From positions 31,073 to 37,821 of the forward strand of contig JAOZRH010000004.1 in assembly GCA_029931905.1 (NCBI GenBank): a stretch of DNA of 6,749 nucleotides, given 5' to 3'. The first letter of the stretch is position 1, and every line of letters starts with the position of its first letter. Source of the DNA: Fidelibacterota bacterium (lineage in GTDB: Bacteria > Fidelibacterota > Fidelibacteria > Fidelibacterales > Fidelibacteraceae). The notes below the pieces were generated by a model, which did not search any database, was not told where the DNA came from, and saw only the letters and a list, made by a program, of their open reading frames with translations. Shown here one piece after another: positions 1-4,349 of this stretch. The translations under genes and the position numbers were made by a program.

Positions 1-96
1 AATATTCAACCACCGAATATCCAACAAAATATTCAACCACCGAATATCCAACAAAATATTCAACCACAAAATATTCAACCACCGAATACTCAACAA
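1..96 (+). repeat. 27-bp in-frame tandem repeat encoding NIQPPNIQQ
   Basis: Positions 1-27 and 28-54 are identical 27-bp units. A 15-bp partial unit (NIQPQ) follows at 55-69, and another full unit with one base change (Ile to Thr codon) lies at 70-96. Each unit is a multiple of three, so gain or loss of units would keep the reading frame. The array probably continues to the left of the window. Confidence 0.9.
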
Positions 97-150
97 AATA
101 TTGCAAATAATTTTGCAGCAACATTACAGAATATTGGAAATAATAACTAG
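1..150 (+). CDS. C-terminal end of an Asn/Gln/Pro-repeat protein (5' partial)
   Basis: The + strand is open in frame 1 from the window edge to a TAG stop at 148-150, so 49 residues of a longer protein are visible. The sequence is low-complexity: NIQPP and NIQQ blocks alternate over residues 1-32, followed by a short non-repetitive tail containing ANNFAAT and ending in GNNN. It has no recognisable domain. Such tails are usually disordered linkers or surface-exposed ends. The next gene starts 12 nt downstream, so the two are probably cotranscribed. This is the only gene in the window that ends in TAG; the other complete genes end in TAA. The function cannot be inferred because the N-terminal body lies outside the window. 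Confidence 0.75.
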   Translation, partial: NIQPPNIQQNIQPPNIQQNIQPQNIQPPNTQQNIANNFAATLQNIGNNN

Positions 151-162
151 GAATAATATAAT

Positions 163-567
163 ATGGATGAAACTATTATTATTGAAGAAAACAAATTTGT
201 AGAACATTTGGATCTTATAATTACTGAAATTAATAAACAATTAATTTCAGATACAATAAGAAAATCAATTAGTACTCCTAAAAAAAGACAGTTAATTTAT
301 GAAAAATATGGTAAAAAAGCTTTTCTTTTACCAGATAAACTTAAATTTCCCGTTATTAATCCACAAACTGGTAAATATGATTGTAATTTAATTTATAGTG
401 CTCGTCTAAGAGCAAAACAATATATAAATAATCCAGGATATCGGGAGATCGCAAAAAAAGCAGAAGAATTATTTAGAGAACATAAATGTACAAATAGAAT
501 AAATATTCATTTAAAAGAAAGTAAAGAAATTATAGATTTAAATCAATTAATTGATTTGATTAATTAA
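163..567 (+). CDS. Hypothetical 134-residue phage-type protein
   Basis: A complete gene with ATG at 163, preceded by AGGAA at 149-153 (9-nt spacing), which overlaps the upstream stop codon. It ends in TAA just before a strong terminator. The N-terminal third is acidic/hydrophobic and helical. The central part (about residues 47-86) reads YGKKAFLLPDKLKFPVINP followed by QTGKYDCNLIYSARLRAKQY, and then a charged helix with EIAKKAEELFREHKC. From memory, this layout (a 'YGxKAFL, P, KFPV-P-TGKY' segment, an 'ARxRAKQ' helix, then an 'IAxKAxxLF' helix) resembles a small module common in phage proteins near head and structural genes. I cannot name the family with certainty. There is no signal peptide or membrane segment. 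It probably shares a transcript with the repeat-tailed gene upstream. Confidence 0.8.
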   Translation: MDETIIIEENKFVEHLDLIITEINKQLISDTIRKSISTPKKRQLIYEKYGKKAFLLPDKLKFPVINPQTGKYDCNLIYSARLRAKQYINNPGYREIAKKAEELFREHKCTNRINIHLKESKEIIDLNQLIDLIN

Positions 568-575
568 TTTAACGG

Positions 576-607
576 CGAGGTTCGAAAGAGCCTCGTTTTT
601 TATTTTT
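576..607 (+). terminator. Rho-independent terminator with GAAA tetraloop
   Basis: CGAGG at 576-580 pairs with CCTCG at 591-595. The stem extends inward through T-G, T-A and C-G pairs to a GAAA (GNRA) loop at 584-587, giving an 8-bp stem including one wobble. A T-rich tract, TTTTTTATTTTT, follows at 596-607. It begins 8 nt after the stop codon of the 163-567 gene and separates that transcript from the promoter at 618. Confidence 0.92.
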
Positions 608-617
608 AAAAATTTTA

Positions 618-641
618 TATAGAAATGATAAATATATAATT
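618..641 (+). promoter_or_regulatory. Promoter-like element P1 (TATAGAAAT box plus TATAAT)
   Basis: TATAGAAAT at 618-626 is followed after 8 nt by TATAAT at 635-640, the bacterial -10 consensus. The same two-part arrangement recurs at 3831-3853 and 4270-4291. There is no good -35 hexamer at the normal distance; the conserved TATAGAAAT box lies between the usual -35 and -10 positions. It sits between a terminator (576-607) and the 672 gene, so it probably drives the 672-3322 gene cluster. The assignment rests on motif recurrence and position. Confidence 0.6.
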
Positions 642-671
642 ATATCAAGTGTTCATAAGAAGGAAGTTATT

Positions 672-971
672 ATGAAAACATCAAAAGAAAATATAATATT
701 AAGTCCAATTCAAAATAACAAATTAACATCACACAATAACATATCACTTACTGATAATTCATCTGAACATATGATAGTAAATAATATTGAACGAAATATT
801 ATTGATAATTCATTTTCATTTTTATTTTATGAAGATATATTTTATGAGTGTTTTATAAACGAAATTCAATCTTCAATGTTATCTAAACAAATTTTATTAA
901 ACATTCAAGTTGGTAAATATACGATCAATTCAACACGTATTATATTGAAAAGATATATAATAGGAGTTTAA
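672..971 (+). CDS. Hypothetical 99-residue protein, first gene of the 672-3322 cluster
   Basis: ATG at 672 is preceded by AAGGAAG in the stretch 659-666 with normal spacing. The stop at 969-971 lies 2 nt before the next ATG, so translation is probably coupled; the ribosome binding site of the next gene (AGGAG, 962-966) lies inside this gene's last codons. The protein is rich in Asn, Ile and Ser. The first ~45 residues are polar and probably disordered. Residues ~48-60 (FSFLFYEDIFYECF) are aromatic and hydrophobic, followed by a helix (IQSSMLSKQILLNIQV). I do not recognise a family. The good ribosome binding site, operon position and tight spacing support a real gene, but composition alone would not. 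Confidence 0.65.
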   Translation: MKTSKENIILSPIQNNKLTSHNNISLTDNSSEHMIVNNIERNIIDNSFSFLFYEDIFYECFINEIQSSMLSKQILLNIQVGKYTINSTRIILKRYIIGV

Positions 972-973
972 AA

Positions 974-1465
974 ATGCAGTCTATACGTAAATTGTTTCAA
1001 AAGATAATTGATGATGAAACATTAGATGATGATGAAGTACTAATTCAAATTTACTTTTTGTCTATTAAGTTAAATCGTGTTAATATTTATATTGAAGACG
1101 ATTTATTTGAATTAACATATCATTTAGCTAAAATATTGTTTTGTAACAATCAAACATATGAATATTGGGTTAAAGAAATAACTAATAAGTATCTTAATGT
1201 GTTTCCGACATACAAATTTGAACCTGAAAAGATTAATAGGGAAACGTTAAAACAAATTATTGAAATTTTTAAAGAATCTGAATTCGATCAACTTGATAAA
1301 TTTCTTTCAAAAGCTAACTGTGATCTATTGTTTAGTAAAAATAATAGATCCCAGTTAAAAGTTTTTTCAAATAAATTCTTTGATGAATACTTAAAAACAT
1401 TTAAATATAATAAAGTATATTCATACTATGAAATAGACAGTATAATACAAAGAAGTATCCAATAA
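974..1465 (+). CDS. Hypothetical 163-residue protein, paralogue A of a tandem pair
   Basis: ATG at 974 with TAGGAG at 961-966 (7-nt spacing). It starts with MQSIRKLFQKIIDDETLDDDE, has a central segment LTYHLAKILFCNNQTYEYWV followed by KEITNKYLNVFP (residues 47-78), then lysine-rich helices and a C-terminus containing FSNKFFDEYLKTF and YYEIDSIIQRSIQ. It looks all-helical and cytosolic, with no signal or membrane segment. The next gene encodes a clear paralogue of the same length. The two share an 89-bp stretch of identical DNA (1112-1200) covering residues 47-76. I do not recognise the family. The conserved HLAKI...W..EI core is the likeliest functional or interaction surface. It lies in a cluster with a transglycosylase-like gene, so a supporting role there is possible but unproven. 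Confidence 0.85.
   Translation: MQSIRKLFQKIIDDETLDDDEVLIQIYFLSIKLNRVNIYIEDDLFELTYHLAKILFCNNQTYEYWVKEITNKYLNVFPTYKFEPEKINRETLKQIIEIFKESEFDQLDKFLSKANCDLLFSKNNRSQLKVFSNKFFDEYLKTFKYNKVYSYYEIDSIIQRSIQ
1112..1200 (+). repeat. 89-bp direct repeat, copy 1 (inside paralogue A)
   Basis: Read base by base, 1112-1200 is identical to 1614-1702, an offset of 502 bp. The match is bounded by mismatches at 1111/1613 (A/G) and 1201/1703 (G/T). It encodes LTYHLAKILFCNNQTYEYWV and the ten residues after it in the same frame in both genes. Confidence 0.97.
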
Positions 1466-1487
1466 GGAGTTTAATATAATATCGATG
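1464..1487 (+). promoter_or_regulatory. Ribosome binding site with displaced start codon (ATA at 1476, ATG at 1485)
   Basis: AAGGAG at 1464-1469 overlaps the upstream stop codon and is followed by TTTAAT, as in the leaders at 961 and 6329. The codon at the ideal distance (1476-1478) is ATA, not ATG; the first ATG is at 1485, 15 nt after the Shine-Dalgarno. Aligned with paralogue A (ATG CAG TCT ATA CGT), this gene reads ATA ATA TCG ATG CGT. The ancestral start therefore appears to have become ATA, and the codon for Ile4 has become ATG. Confidence 0.7.
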
Positions 1488-1976
1488 CGTAAATTATTTC
1501 AAGAAATAATTAATAATGAAGAGTTAGATGACACTGAATTATTATATGATATATATTATCTAGCTAAAAAATTAAACTGGGTAGAAGATTCAATTTATTC
1601 TGATTTGGTTCAGTTAACATATCATTTAGCTAAAATATTGTTTTGTAACAATCAAACATATGAATATTGGGTTAAAGAAATAACTAATAAGTATCTTAAT
1701 GTTTTTCCATTATATAAATTTAAAGGAAAAACAAAAAAGATCAATCAAAAAATATTAAAAAGAATCATTAAAAAATTTAAAGAATTTGAATTAACAAAAA
1801 CAAATAAAATTCTCTCAAAAGCTAATTGTGACATACCATTAACCAACACCAATCAAATAAAATTAAAACATTTCATAAATAAATTCTTTGATGAATATTT
1901 AAAAACTTTTGAATACAATAAAAGATATTCATATAAAGAGATTGATGATATTATACAAAAAAGTATGGAAAAGTAA
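1485..1976 (+). CDS. Hypothetical 163-residue protein, paralogue B of a tandem pair
   Basis: Begins MRKLFQEIINNEELDDTELL and aligns with paralogue A along its whole length, including the central LTYHLAKILFCNNQTYEYWV segment (residues 44-63) and the C-terminal FINKFFDEYLKTFEYNK and YKEIDDIIQKS. Relative to A it carries a small insertion, GKT-like, at about residue 80 (KFKGKTKKIN). The pair arose by tandem duplication. The flanks have diverged substantially, whereas positions 1614-1702 are base-for-base identical to 1112-1200. The start at 1485 is the first ATG, but it is unusually far (15 nt) from its AAGGAG; initiation at ATA 1476 is an alternative. Its function is unknown. The next gene starts 17 nt after the stop. 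Confidence 0.85.
   Translation: MRKLFQEIINNEELDDTELLYDIYYLAKKLNWVEDSIYSDLVQLTYHLAKILFCNNQTYEYWVKEITNKYLNVFPLYKFKGKTKKINQKILKRIIKKFKEFELTKTNKILSKANCDIPLTNTNQIKLKHFINKFFDEYLKTFEYNKRYSYKEIDDIIQKSMEK
1614..1702 (+). repeat. 89-bp direct repeat, copy 2 (inside paralogue B)
   Basis: The second copy of the perfect block at 1112-1200. All third codon positions are also identical, although DNA on both sides has diverged at many synonymous and non-synonymous sites. Confidence 0.97.
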
Positions 1977-1993
1977 TCTTATAAAGGATCAAT

Positions 1994-3322
1994 ATGACAT
2001 TTAGATACATACATACAATCAGTAGTTTAAAATTAGATCCACTTGAAAAAACTCTATTAAATGAGAATATTCAAGATACATTATATTCATTAATTGGTGG
2101 ATTATTTCAAAGTCAATTCGGATTTAATACAATTAGTAAAATTGTTCGTGAACATATTGTTCCATATTATAATAATTTAAAAGATGGTCAAGAATTATTT
2201 ATTGATAGTGGAGGATATTCAATTATCAAAGGTGATGTTAAACCCCGCGATCTATCAAAAGCAATTGATTGTTATAATTTTTTCCTTGAAAAATATGCGA
2301 CAGACTATTGCCATAAAATATTATCCTTGGATATTCCAATATTATTAGATTATCCAGAATATAATAATATTAATTTTATTAAACAACAAAATCATATTTC
2401 AATTTCAAGATCGAAAAAGATTCTTGATAGAAATCCAATATTATATAATAGATTTTGTTATGTTCATCATTTCAAATTACAGAAACAATATAAAATTTGG
2501 CAAGATATTTATAATGAATATTTTGAAAATGAAGAAAAAATGATTCATCATGCTATTGGAGGGATGGTTGGTTTACGTGGAATTACAAGTATAAATTTCT
2601 CTCCATTCTTAGCAATGACATATAAATGTCTAGATTTAATATTAAAAAAGAAGCAAGAAAAAAAATCATTAATTCATATACTTGGTGTATATGGGTTACA
2701 TGACAGATTTATTGCCAATTTCATTGATCGTTTATTCAATGATTTTTATCTTAAAAATGAAAAACAAAGTGTCGATATTTCATATGACACTATTAATTAT
2801 TCAGTCTCTGGTTATATGAGAGTTCGAAATCTTGATATGGTTTTATATAATAATAAAACACAGAGATATTATTCTAAATTAATTGAAAACTTTACGGAAG
2901 AAGAAATCTGTAGAATTATAACAGATCTTGCCGTTCAAAAAAATATTATTATAGATCTCTATAATCTTAAAAAGGGTAAACAGATTGCAAAAACACACTT
3001 GTTTGCAGTACTTAACATTGTAAAACAAATAAAAATTGATAAGATTATATATGAGATAATTTATGAAAGTAATTTATATGATCATTTTTTAAATTGTAGT
3101 AATTATAATCAATTTAAAGGAAAAGCTAATAGTATTTTATCAAGTTTTGAAATTAAATATCCATTTATTTTTAAAAATCGTACTAAGAAAAATCTACTTA
3201 ACTTTCAATATTTATATGAGTTCCATAACTGGTTTAAAAATGGTAGGAATCCTAAAAGATTAGAAAAAATGATAAGTGGTTTTATAAAGCATATTAATTT
3301 TCCATTTGATTTGGATGATTAA
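1994..3322 (+). CDS. TGT-superfamily (DpdA-like) 7-deazaguanine transglycosylase candidate
   Basis: A 442-residue protein; ATG at 1994 with AAAGGAT upstream at 1983-1989. Residues 69-76 read FIDSGGYS, matching the DSGGF/Y motif that in tRNA-guanine transglycosylases holds the base-binding aspartate (here D71). LSLDIP follows (D113), then HAIGGMVGLRG (186-196), corresponding to the GGL-V-GE base-recognition loop, and HILGVYGL (228-235), corresponding to the M/H-GVG strand. VDISYDTINYS (260-270) provides D261 or D265 as candidate nucleophile. Motif order and spacing fit a TIM-barrel TGT fold. I see no Cys-rich zinc site like that of bacterial TGT. About 150 C-terminal residues (from ~290) are lysine-rich and helical, perhaps nucleic-acid binding. 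Related phage and bacterial enzymes (DpdA) insert preQ0-type bases into DNA; bacterial and archaeal relatives act on tRNA. None of the preQ0 synthesis genes (folE, queD, queE, queC) is in the window. It is the last gene of the 672-3322 cluster. Fold assignment is fairly sure; the DNA substrate is an inference. Confidence 0.75.
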   Translation: MTFRYIHTISSLKLDPLEKTLLNENIQDTLYSLIGGLFQSQFGFNTISKIVREHIVPYYNNLKDGQELFIDSGGYSIIKGDVKPRDLSKAIDCYNFFLEKYATDYCHKILSLDIPILLDYPEYNNINFIKQQNHISISRSKKILDRNPILYNRFCYVHHFKLQKQYKIWQDIYNEYFENEEKMIHHAIGGMVGLRGITSINFSPFLAMTYKCLDLILKKKQEKKSLIHILGVYGLHDRFIANFIDRLFNDFYLKNEKQSVDISYDTINYSVSGYMRVRNLDMVLYNNKTQRYYSKLIENFTEEEICRIITDLAVQKNIIIDLYNLKKGKQIAKTHLFAVLNIVKQIKIDKIIYEIIYESNLYDHFLNCSNYNQFKGKANSILSSFEIKYPFIFKNRTKKNLLNFQYLYEFHNWFKNGRNPKRLEKMISGFIKHINFPFDLDD

Positions 3323-3323
3323 T

Positions 3324-3375
3324 TTTAACGGCGAGATTCATTAGAGGAAAATGATGGAATATAATATAATTCAAG
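3324..3375 (+). repeat. Shortened copy of the 568-650 intergenic region
   Basis: The 12-mer TTTAACGGCGAG at 3324-3335 is identical to 568-579, and in both places it directly follows a gene's TAA stop within an AT-rich GATTAATT context. Downstream, both regions run through a GAAA(A)TGAT element and ATATAAT to AATT...CAAG. The copy here lacks the right arm of the terminator stem and its T-run, so it should no longer terminate. Confidence 0.55.
3345..3370 (+). promoter_or_regulatory. Degenerate promoter-like element (P4)
   Basis: GAGGAAAATGATGG at 3344-3357 resembles the TATAGAAATGATAA part of P1, and a perfect TATAAT lies at 3365-3370. The first box is clearly weaker than in P1-P3. It could supply a separate transcript for the 3407 gene, or the gene could be read through from the upstream cluster, because no working terminator is seen between them. 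Confidence 0.3.
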
Positions 3376-3406
3376 AAAAAATTGTTTTATTTTGAAGGAA
3401 TAAAAA

Positions 3407-3772
3407 ATGACTTCAATAGTGAACTATATTAAAAATCTTTTCAATGGTGAATGTATCATCGAAATGGCAAATCTAACATCTGAAGATACGAATTTAGAAT
3501 ATCCAATTTGGGTTCAACATCAAAATTATAAAGAATGTCATTGGGCGAGACTTAAAGTATATCCACAAGGGTATCAGAAAGGAAAAGGACCATACTTATC
3601 AATAAGTATTGAAGGAGAACCAGAAATCAAAATCAAGAAACGTAACCCGAAATACAAACAAAAATATATTAATCAAGTATTTGATTTCATCAAACGTAAT
3701 CAAAAGTTATTGCTTGATTATTGGAACGATTCTGAAATTGGTACAGGTGAATTAATAAGGAAGTTAAAGTAA
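3407..3772 (+). CDS. Hypothetical 121-residue protein
   Basis: ATG at 3407 with GAAGGA at 3394-3399. The middle (residues ~32-72) looks like a beta-rich domain: YPIWVQHQN, a CHWARLKVYPQGY strand pair, then YLSISIEGEPEIKI. The C-terminal part (84-121) is helical, with INQVFDFIKRNQKLLLDYW followed by IGTGELIRKLK. From memory, small bacterial and mobile-element proteins share this end pattern: a fIxxN-LLL-YW helix followed by a short 'xTxELxxxL' helix, after a KV-type strand and a P-x-I/V-x-(I/V)-x-(K/G)-K turn. They have no established function that I can name. It is cytosolic, with no signal or transmembrane segment. It lies between the transglycosylase cluster and the noncoding RNA locus and is followed by a weak A/T hairpin. 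Confidence 0.8.
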   Translation: MTSIVNYIKNLFNGECIIEMANLTSEDTNLEYPIWVQHQNYKECHWARLKVYPQGYQKGKGPYLSISIEGEPEIKIKKRNPKYKQKYINQVFDFIKRNQKLLLDYWNDSEIGTGELIRKLK

Positions 3773-3785
3773 AATAAGTAAATAG

Positions 3786-3816
3786 AAAAATAATATTATA
3801 ATTAGATTATTTTTAT
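3786..3816 (+). terminator. Weak A/T-only terminator candidate
   Basis: AAAAATAAT at 3786-3794 pairs perfectly with ATTATTTTT at 3806-3814 across an 11-nt loop, 14 nt after the stop of the 3407 gene. The 3' arm itself supplies the T-run. Being all A-T it would be a weak or bidirectional stop, and in DNA this AT-rich such a palindrome could also be chance. Confidence 0.4.
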
Positions 3817-3824
3817 ATTCACGA

Positions 3825-3853
3825 TTTACATATAGAAATAATAAAAGTATAAA
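3825..3853 (+). promoter_or_regulatory. Promoter P2 for the structured RNA
   Basis: TTTACA at 3825-3830 (-35-like), 17 nt, then TATAAA at 3848-3853 (-10-like). The spacer begins with the TATAGAAAT box (3831-3839) shared with P1 and P3, with the same 17-nt offset between box start and -10 as in P1. This is the best-looking promoter in the window. A start near 3860 would place the 5' hairpin (3872-3887) close to the RNA end. Confidence 0.65.
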
Positions 3854-4047
3854 TTTAAAATAATTGATTTATTTTGCGACGGCAAAAAGAGCTCTTATTA
3901 TATAGGCCTATAATAATTGCTTCAATTATTTTAATAACAAAAACGGCCGATGGGACAGCGGTCATAATGACTATTACCACTTAAGATTCGTCTTCTAGAC
4001 GGTAATAGTAAGCCTGGCGCTCTGTGCTAGGTAGTTCACAATTCTAG

Positions 4048-4097
4048 TTGCATAAAAGATTCCTTATATAAATAAATTATAATGTTATCTTTCGCAA
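4048..4097 (+). repeat. RNA stem-loop unit 1 of the noncoding RNA
   Basis: Starts TTGCATAAAAGATTCCTTAT and ends ATCTTTCGCAA. TTGC (4048-4051) pairs with GCAA (4094-4097), and AAAGAT (4055-4060) with ATCTTT (4087-4092), separated by a small asymmetric internal loop. The start and end are repeated in unit 2, 57 nt downstream. Confidence 0.6.
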
Positions 4098-4104
4098 CAA
4101 AATA

Positions 4105-4170
4105 TTGCATAAAGAGTTCCTTACATTTATGAAAGAGCGAAAGCTCACCACTATATGTTACTTTTCGCAA
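4105..4170 (+). repeat. RNA stem-loop unit 2 of the noncoding RNA
   Basis: Starts TTGCATAAAGAGTTCCTTAC and ends GTTACTTTTCGCAA. TTGC (4105-4108) pairs with GCAA (4167-4170), AAAG (4111-4114) with CTTT (4161-4164) and ACAT (4123-4126) with ATGT (4155-4158), with an inner GAGC-GAAA-GCTC hairpin. It differs from unit 1 mainly in the distal part, as expected for a duplicated RNA domain with a variable tip. Confidence 0.6.
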
Positions 4171-4192
4171 TAATTTATAGTATAATAATAAG

Positions 4193-4268
4193 CCCGGTTG
4201 AAACGACAAATTATATAATTTAATTATATAGTGTCGTTTCACTGGGTAATTTTCTTTTCTCTTTTTTT
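4193..4268 (+). terminator. Very strong Rho-independent terminator of the noncoding RNA
   Basis: CCCGGT (4193-4198) and GAAACGACA (4200-4208) pair with TGTCGTTTC (4232-4240) and ACTGGG (4241-4246). That is 15 bp with one wobble and a one-base bulge. An inner TATATAA/TTATATA stem (4212-4218/4224-4230) tops it. A pyrimidine tract ending in seven T's follows (4249-4268). It isolates the RNA from the TerD-like gene. Confidence 0.9.
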
Positions 4269-4269
4269 G

Positions 4270-4291
4270 TATAGAAATAATAGAGTATAAC
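4270..4291 (+). promoter_or_regulatory. Promoter-like element P3 for the TerD-like gene
   Basis: TATAGAAAT at 4270-4278, 7-nt spacer, TATAAC at 4286-4291. The first box is identical to those of P1 and P2. It lies directly after the noncoding RNA terminator and 59 nt before the start of the TerD-like gene, with no other promoter in between. Confidence 0.6.
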
Positions 4292-4316
4292 TTAAAATTT
4301 ATTATTAAATTTTAAG
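4291..4316. promoter_or_regulatory. Perfect 10-bp inverted repeat in the leader of the TerD-like gene
   Basis: CTTAAAATTT at 4291-4300 is the exact reverse complement of AAATTTTAAG at 4307-4316, with a 6-nt loop. It begins at the last base of the P3 -10 box and so covers the expected transcription start. It could be an operator for a dimeric regulator or a 5' stem-loop stabilising the mRNA. There is no T-run, so it is not a terminator. Confidence 0.5.
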
Positions 4317-4349
4317 CAATTTATTATTATAAATATAAGGAGATAGAAG

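Larger units (their letters stand above)
3860..4268 (+). ncRNA. Candidate large structured noncoding RNA (about 400 nt)
   Basis: A non-protein stretch bounded by promoter P2 and a very strong terminator. By hand count, 47 of 100 bases at 3941-4040 are G/C, against 13 of 100 at 3781-3880. Perfect or near-perfect helices follow one another: TTTTGC/GCAAAA with loop GACG (3872-3887); an A/T hairpin at 3895-3916; GGCCG/CGGTC at 3945-3963 (5 bp, one wobble) with a 9-nt loop; CTATTACC (3971-3978)/GGTAATAG (4001-4008) enclosing AAGA-UUCG-UCUU (3983-3994); CCTGGCGC/GTGCTAGG (4013-4031); two related TTGC...GCAA units (4048-4097 and 4105-4170), the second capped by GAGC-GAAA-GCTC (4135-4146); then the terminator stem. 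UUCG and GNRA tetraloops are typical of functional RNA. It is not a tRNA, tmRNA or RNase P by the motifs I know. GOLLD, ROOL and other ornate phage RNAs are candidate relatives that I cannot confirm. Exact ends are estimates. Confidence 0.7.

Noticed and set aside
579..588. GGTTCGAAAG, resembling a tRNA T-loop (GGTTCGAA)
   Set aside because: It is the 5' arm and loop of the 576-595 terminator hairpin. No acceptor, D-arm or anticodon arm can be drawn around it.
1994..3322. Canonical bacterial queuine tRNA-ribosyltransferase (tgt)
   Set aside because: The motifs are divergent (DSGGYS rather than DSGGFQ, no MFDCVxPTR segment, no Cys-rich zinc site) and the C-terminal half differs, so only superfamily membership is claimed and no gene symbol is given.
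4048..4126. CRISPR-like direct repeats (TTGCATAAA..TTCCTTA twice)
   Set aside because: There are only two imperfect copies, the unit lengths differ, and the ends pair within each unit as RNA stems. There is no array and no cas gene.
4036..4242. 68-codon minus-strand open frame beginning MKRHYIIKLYN
   Set aside because: It lies across the GC-rich hairpins, the two RNA repeat units and the terminator stem, so its sequence is dictated by RNA structure. No Shine-Dalgarno precedes it and no other gene is on this strand.
3860..4268. Riboswitch or long 5' leader of the TerD-like gene
   Set aside because: A complete strong terminator and then a separate promoter element (4270-4291) lie between the structured region and the gene, so a stand-alone RNA fits better. 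A terminator-attenuated leader is not wholly excluded.
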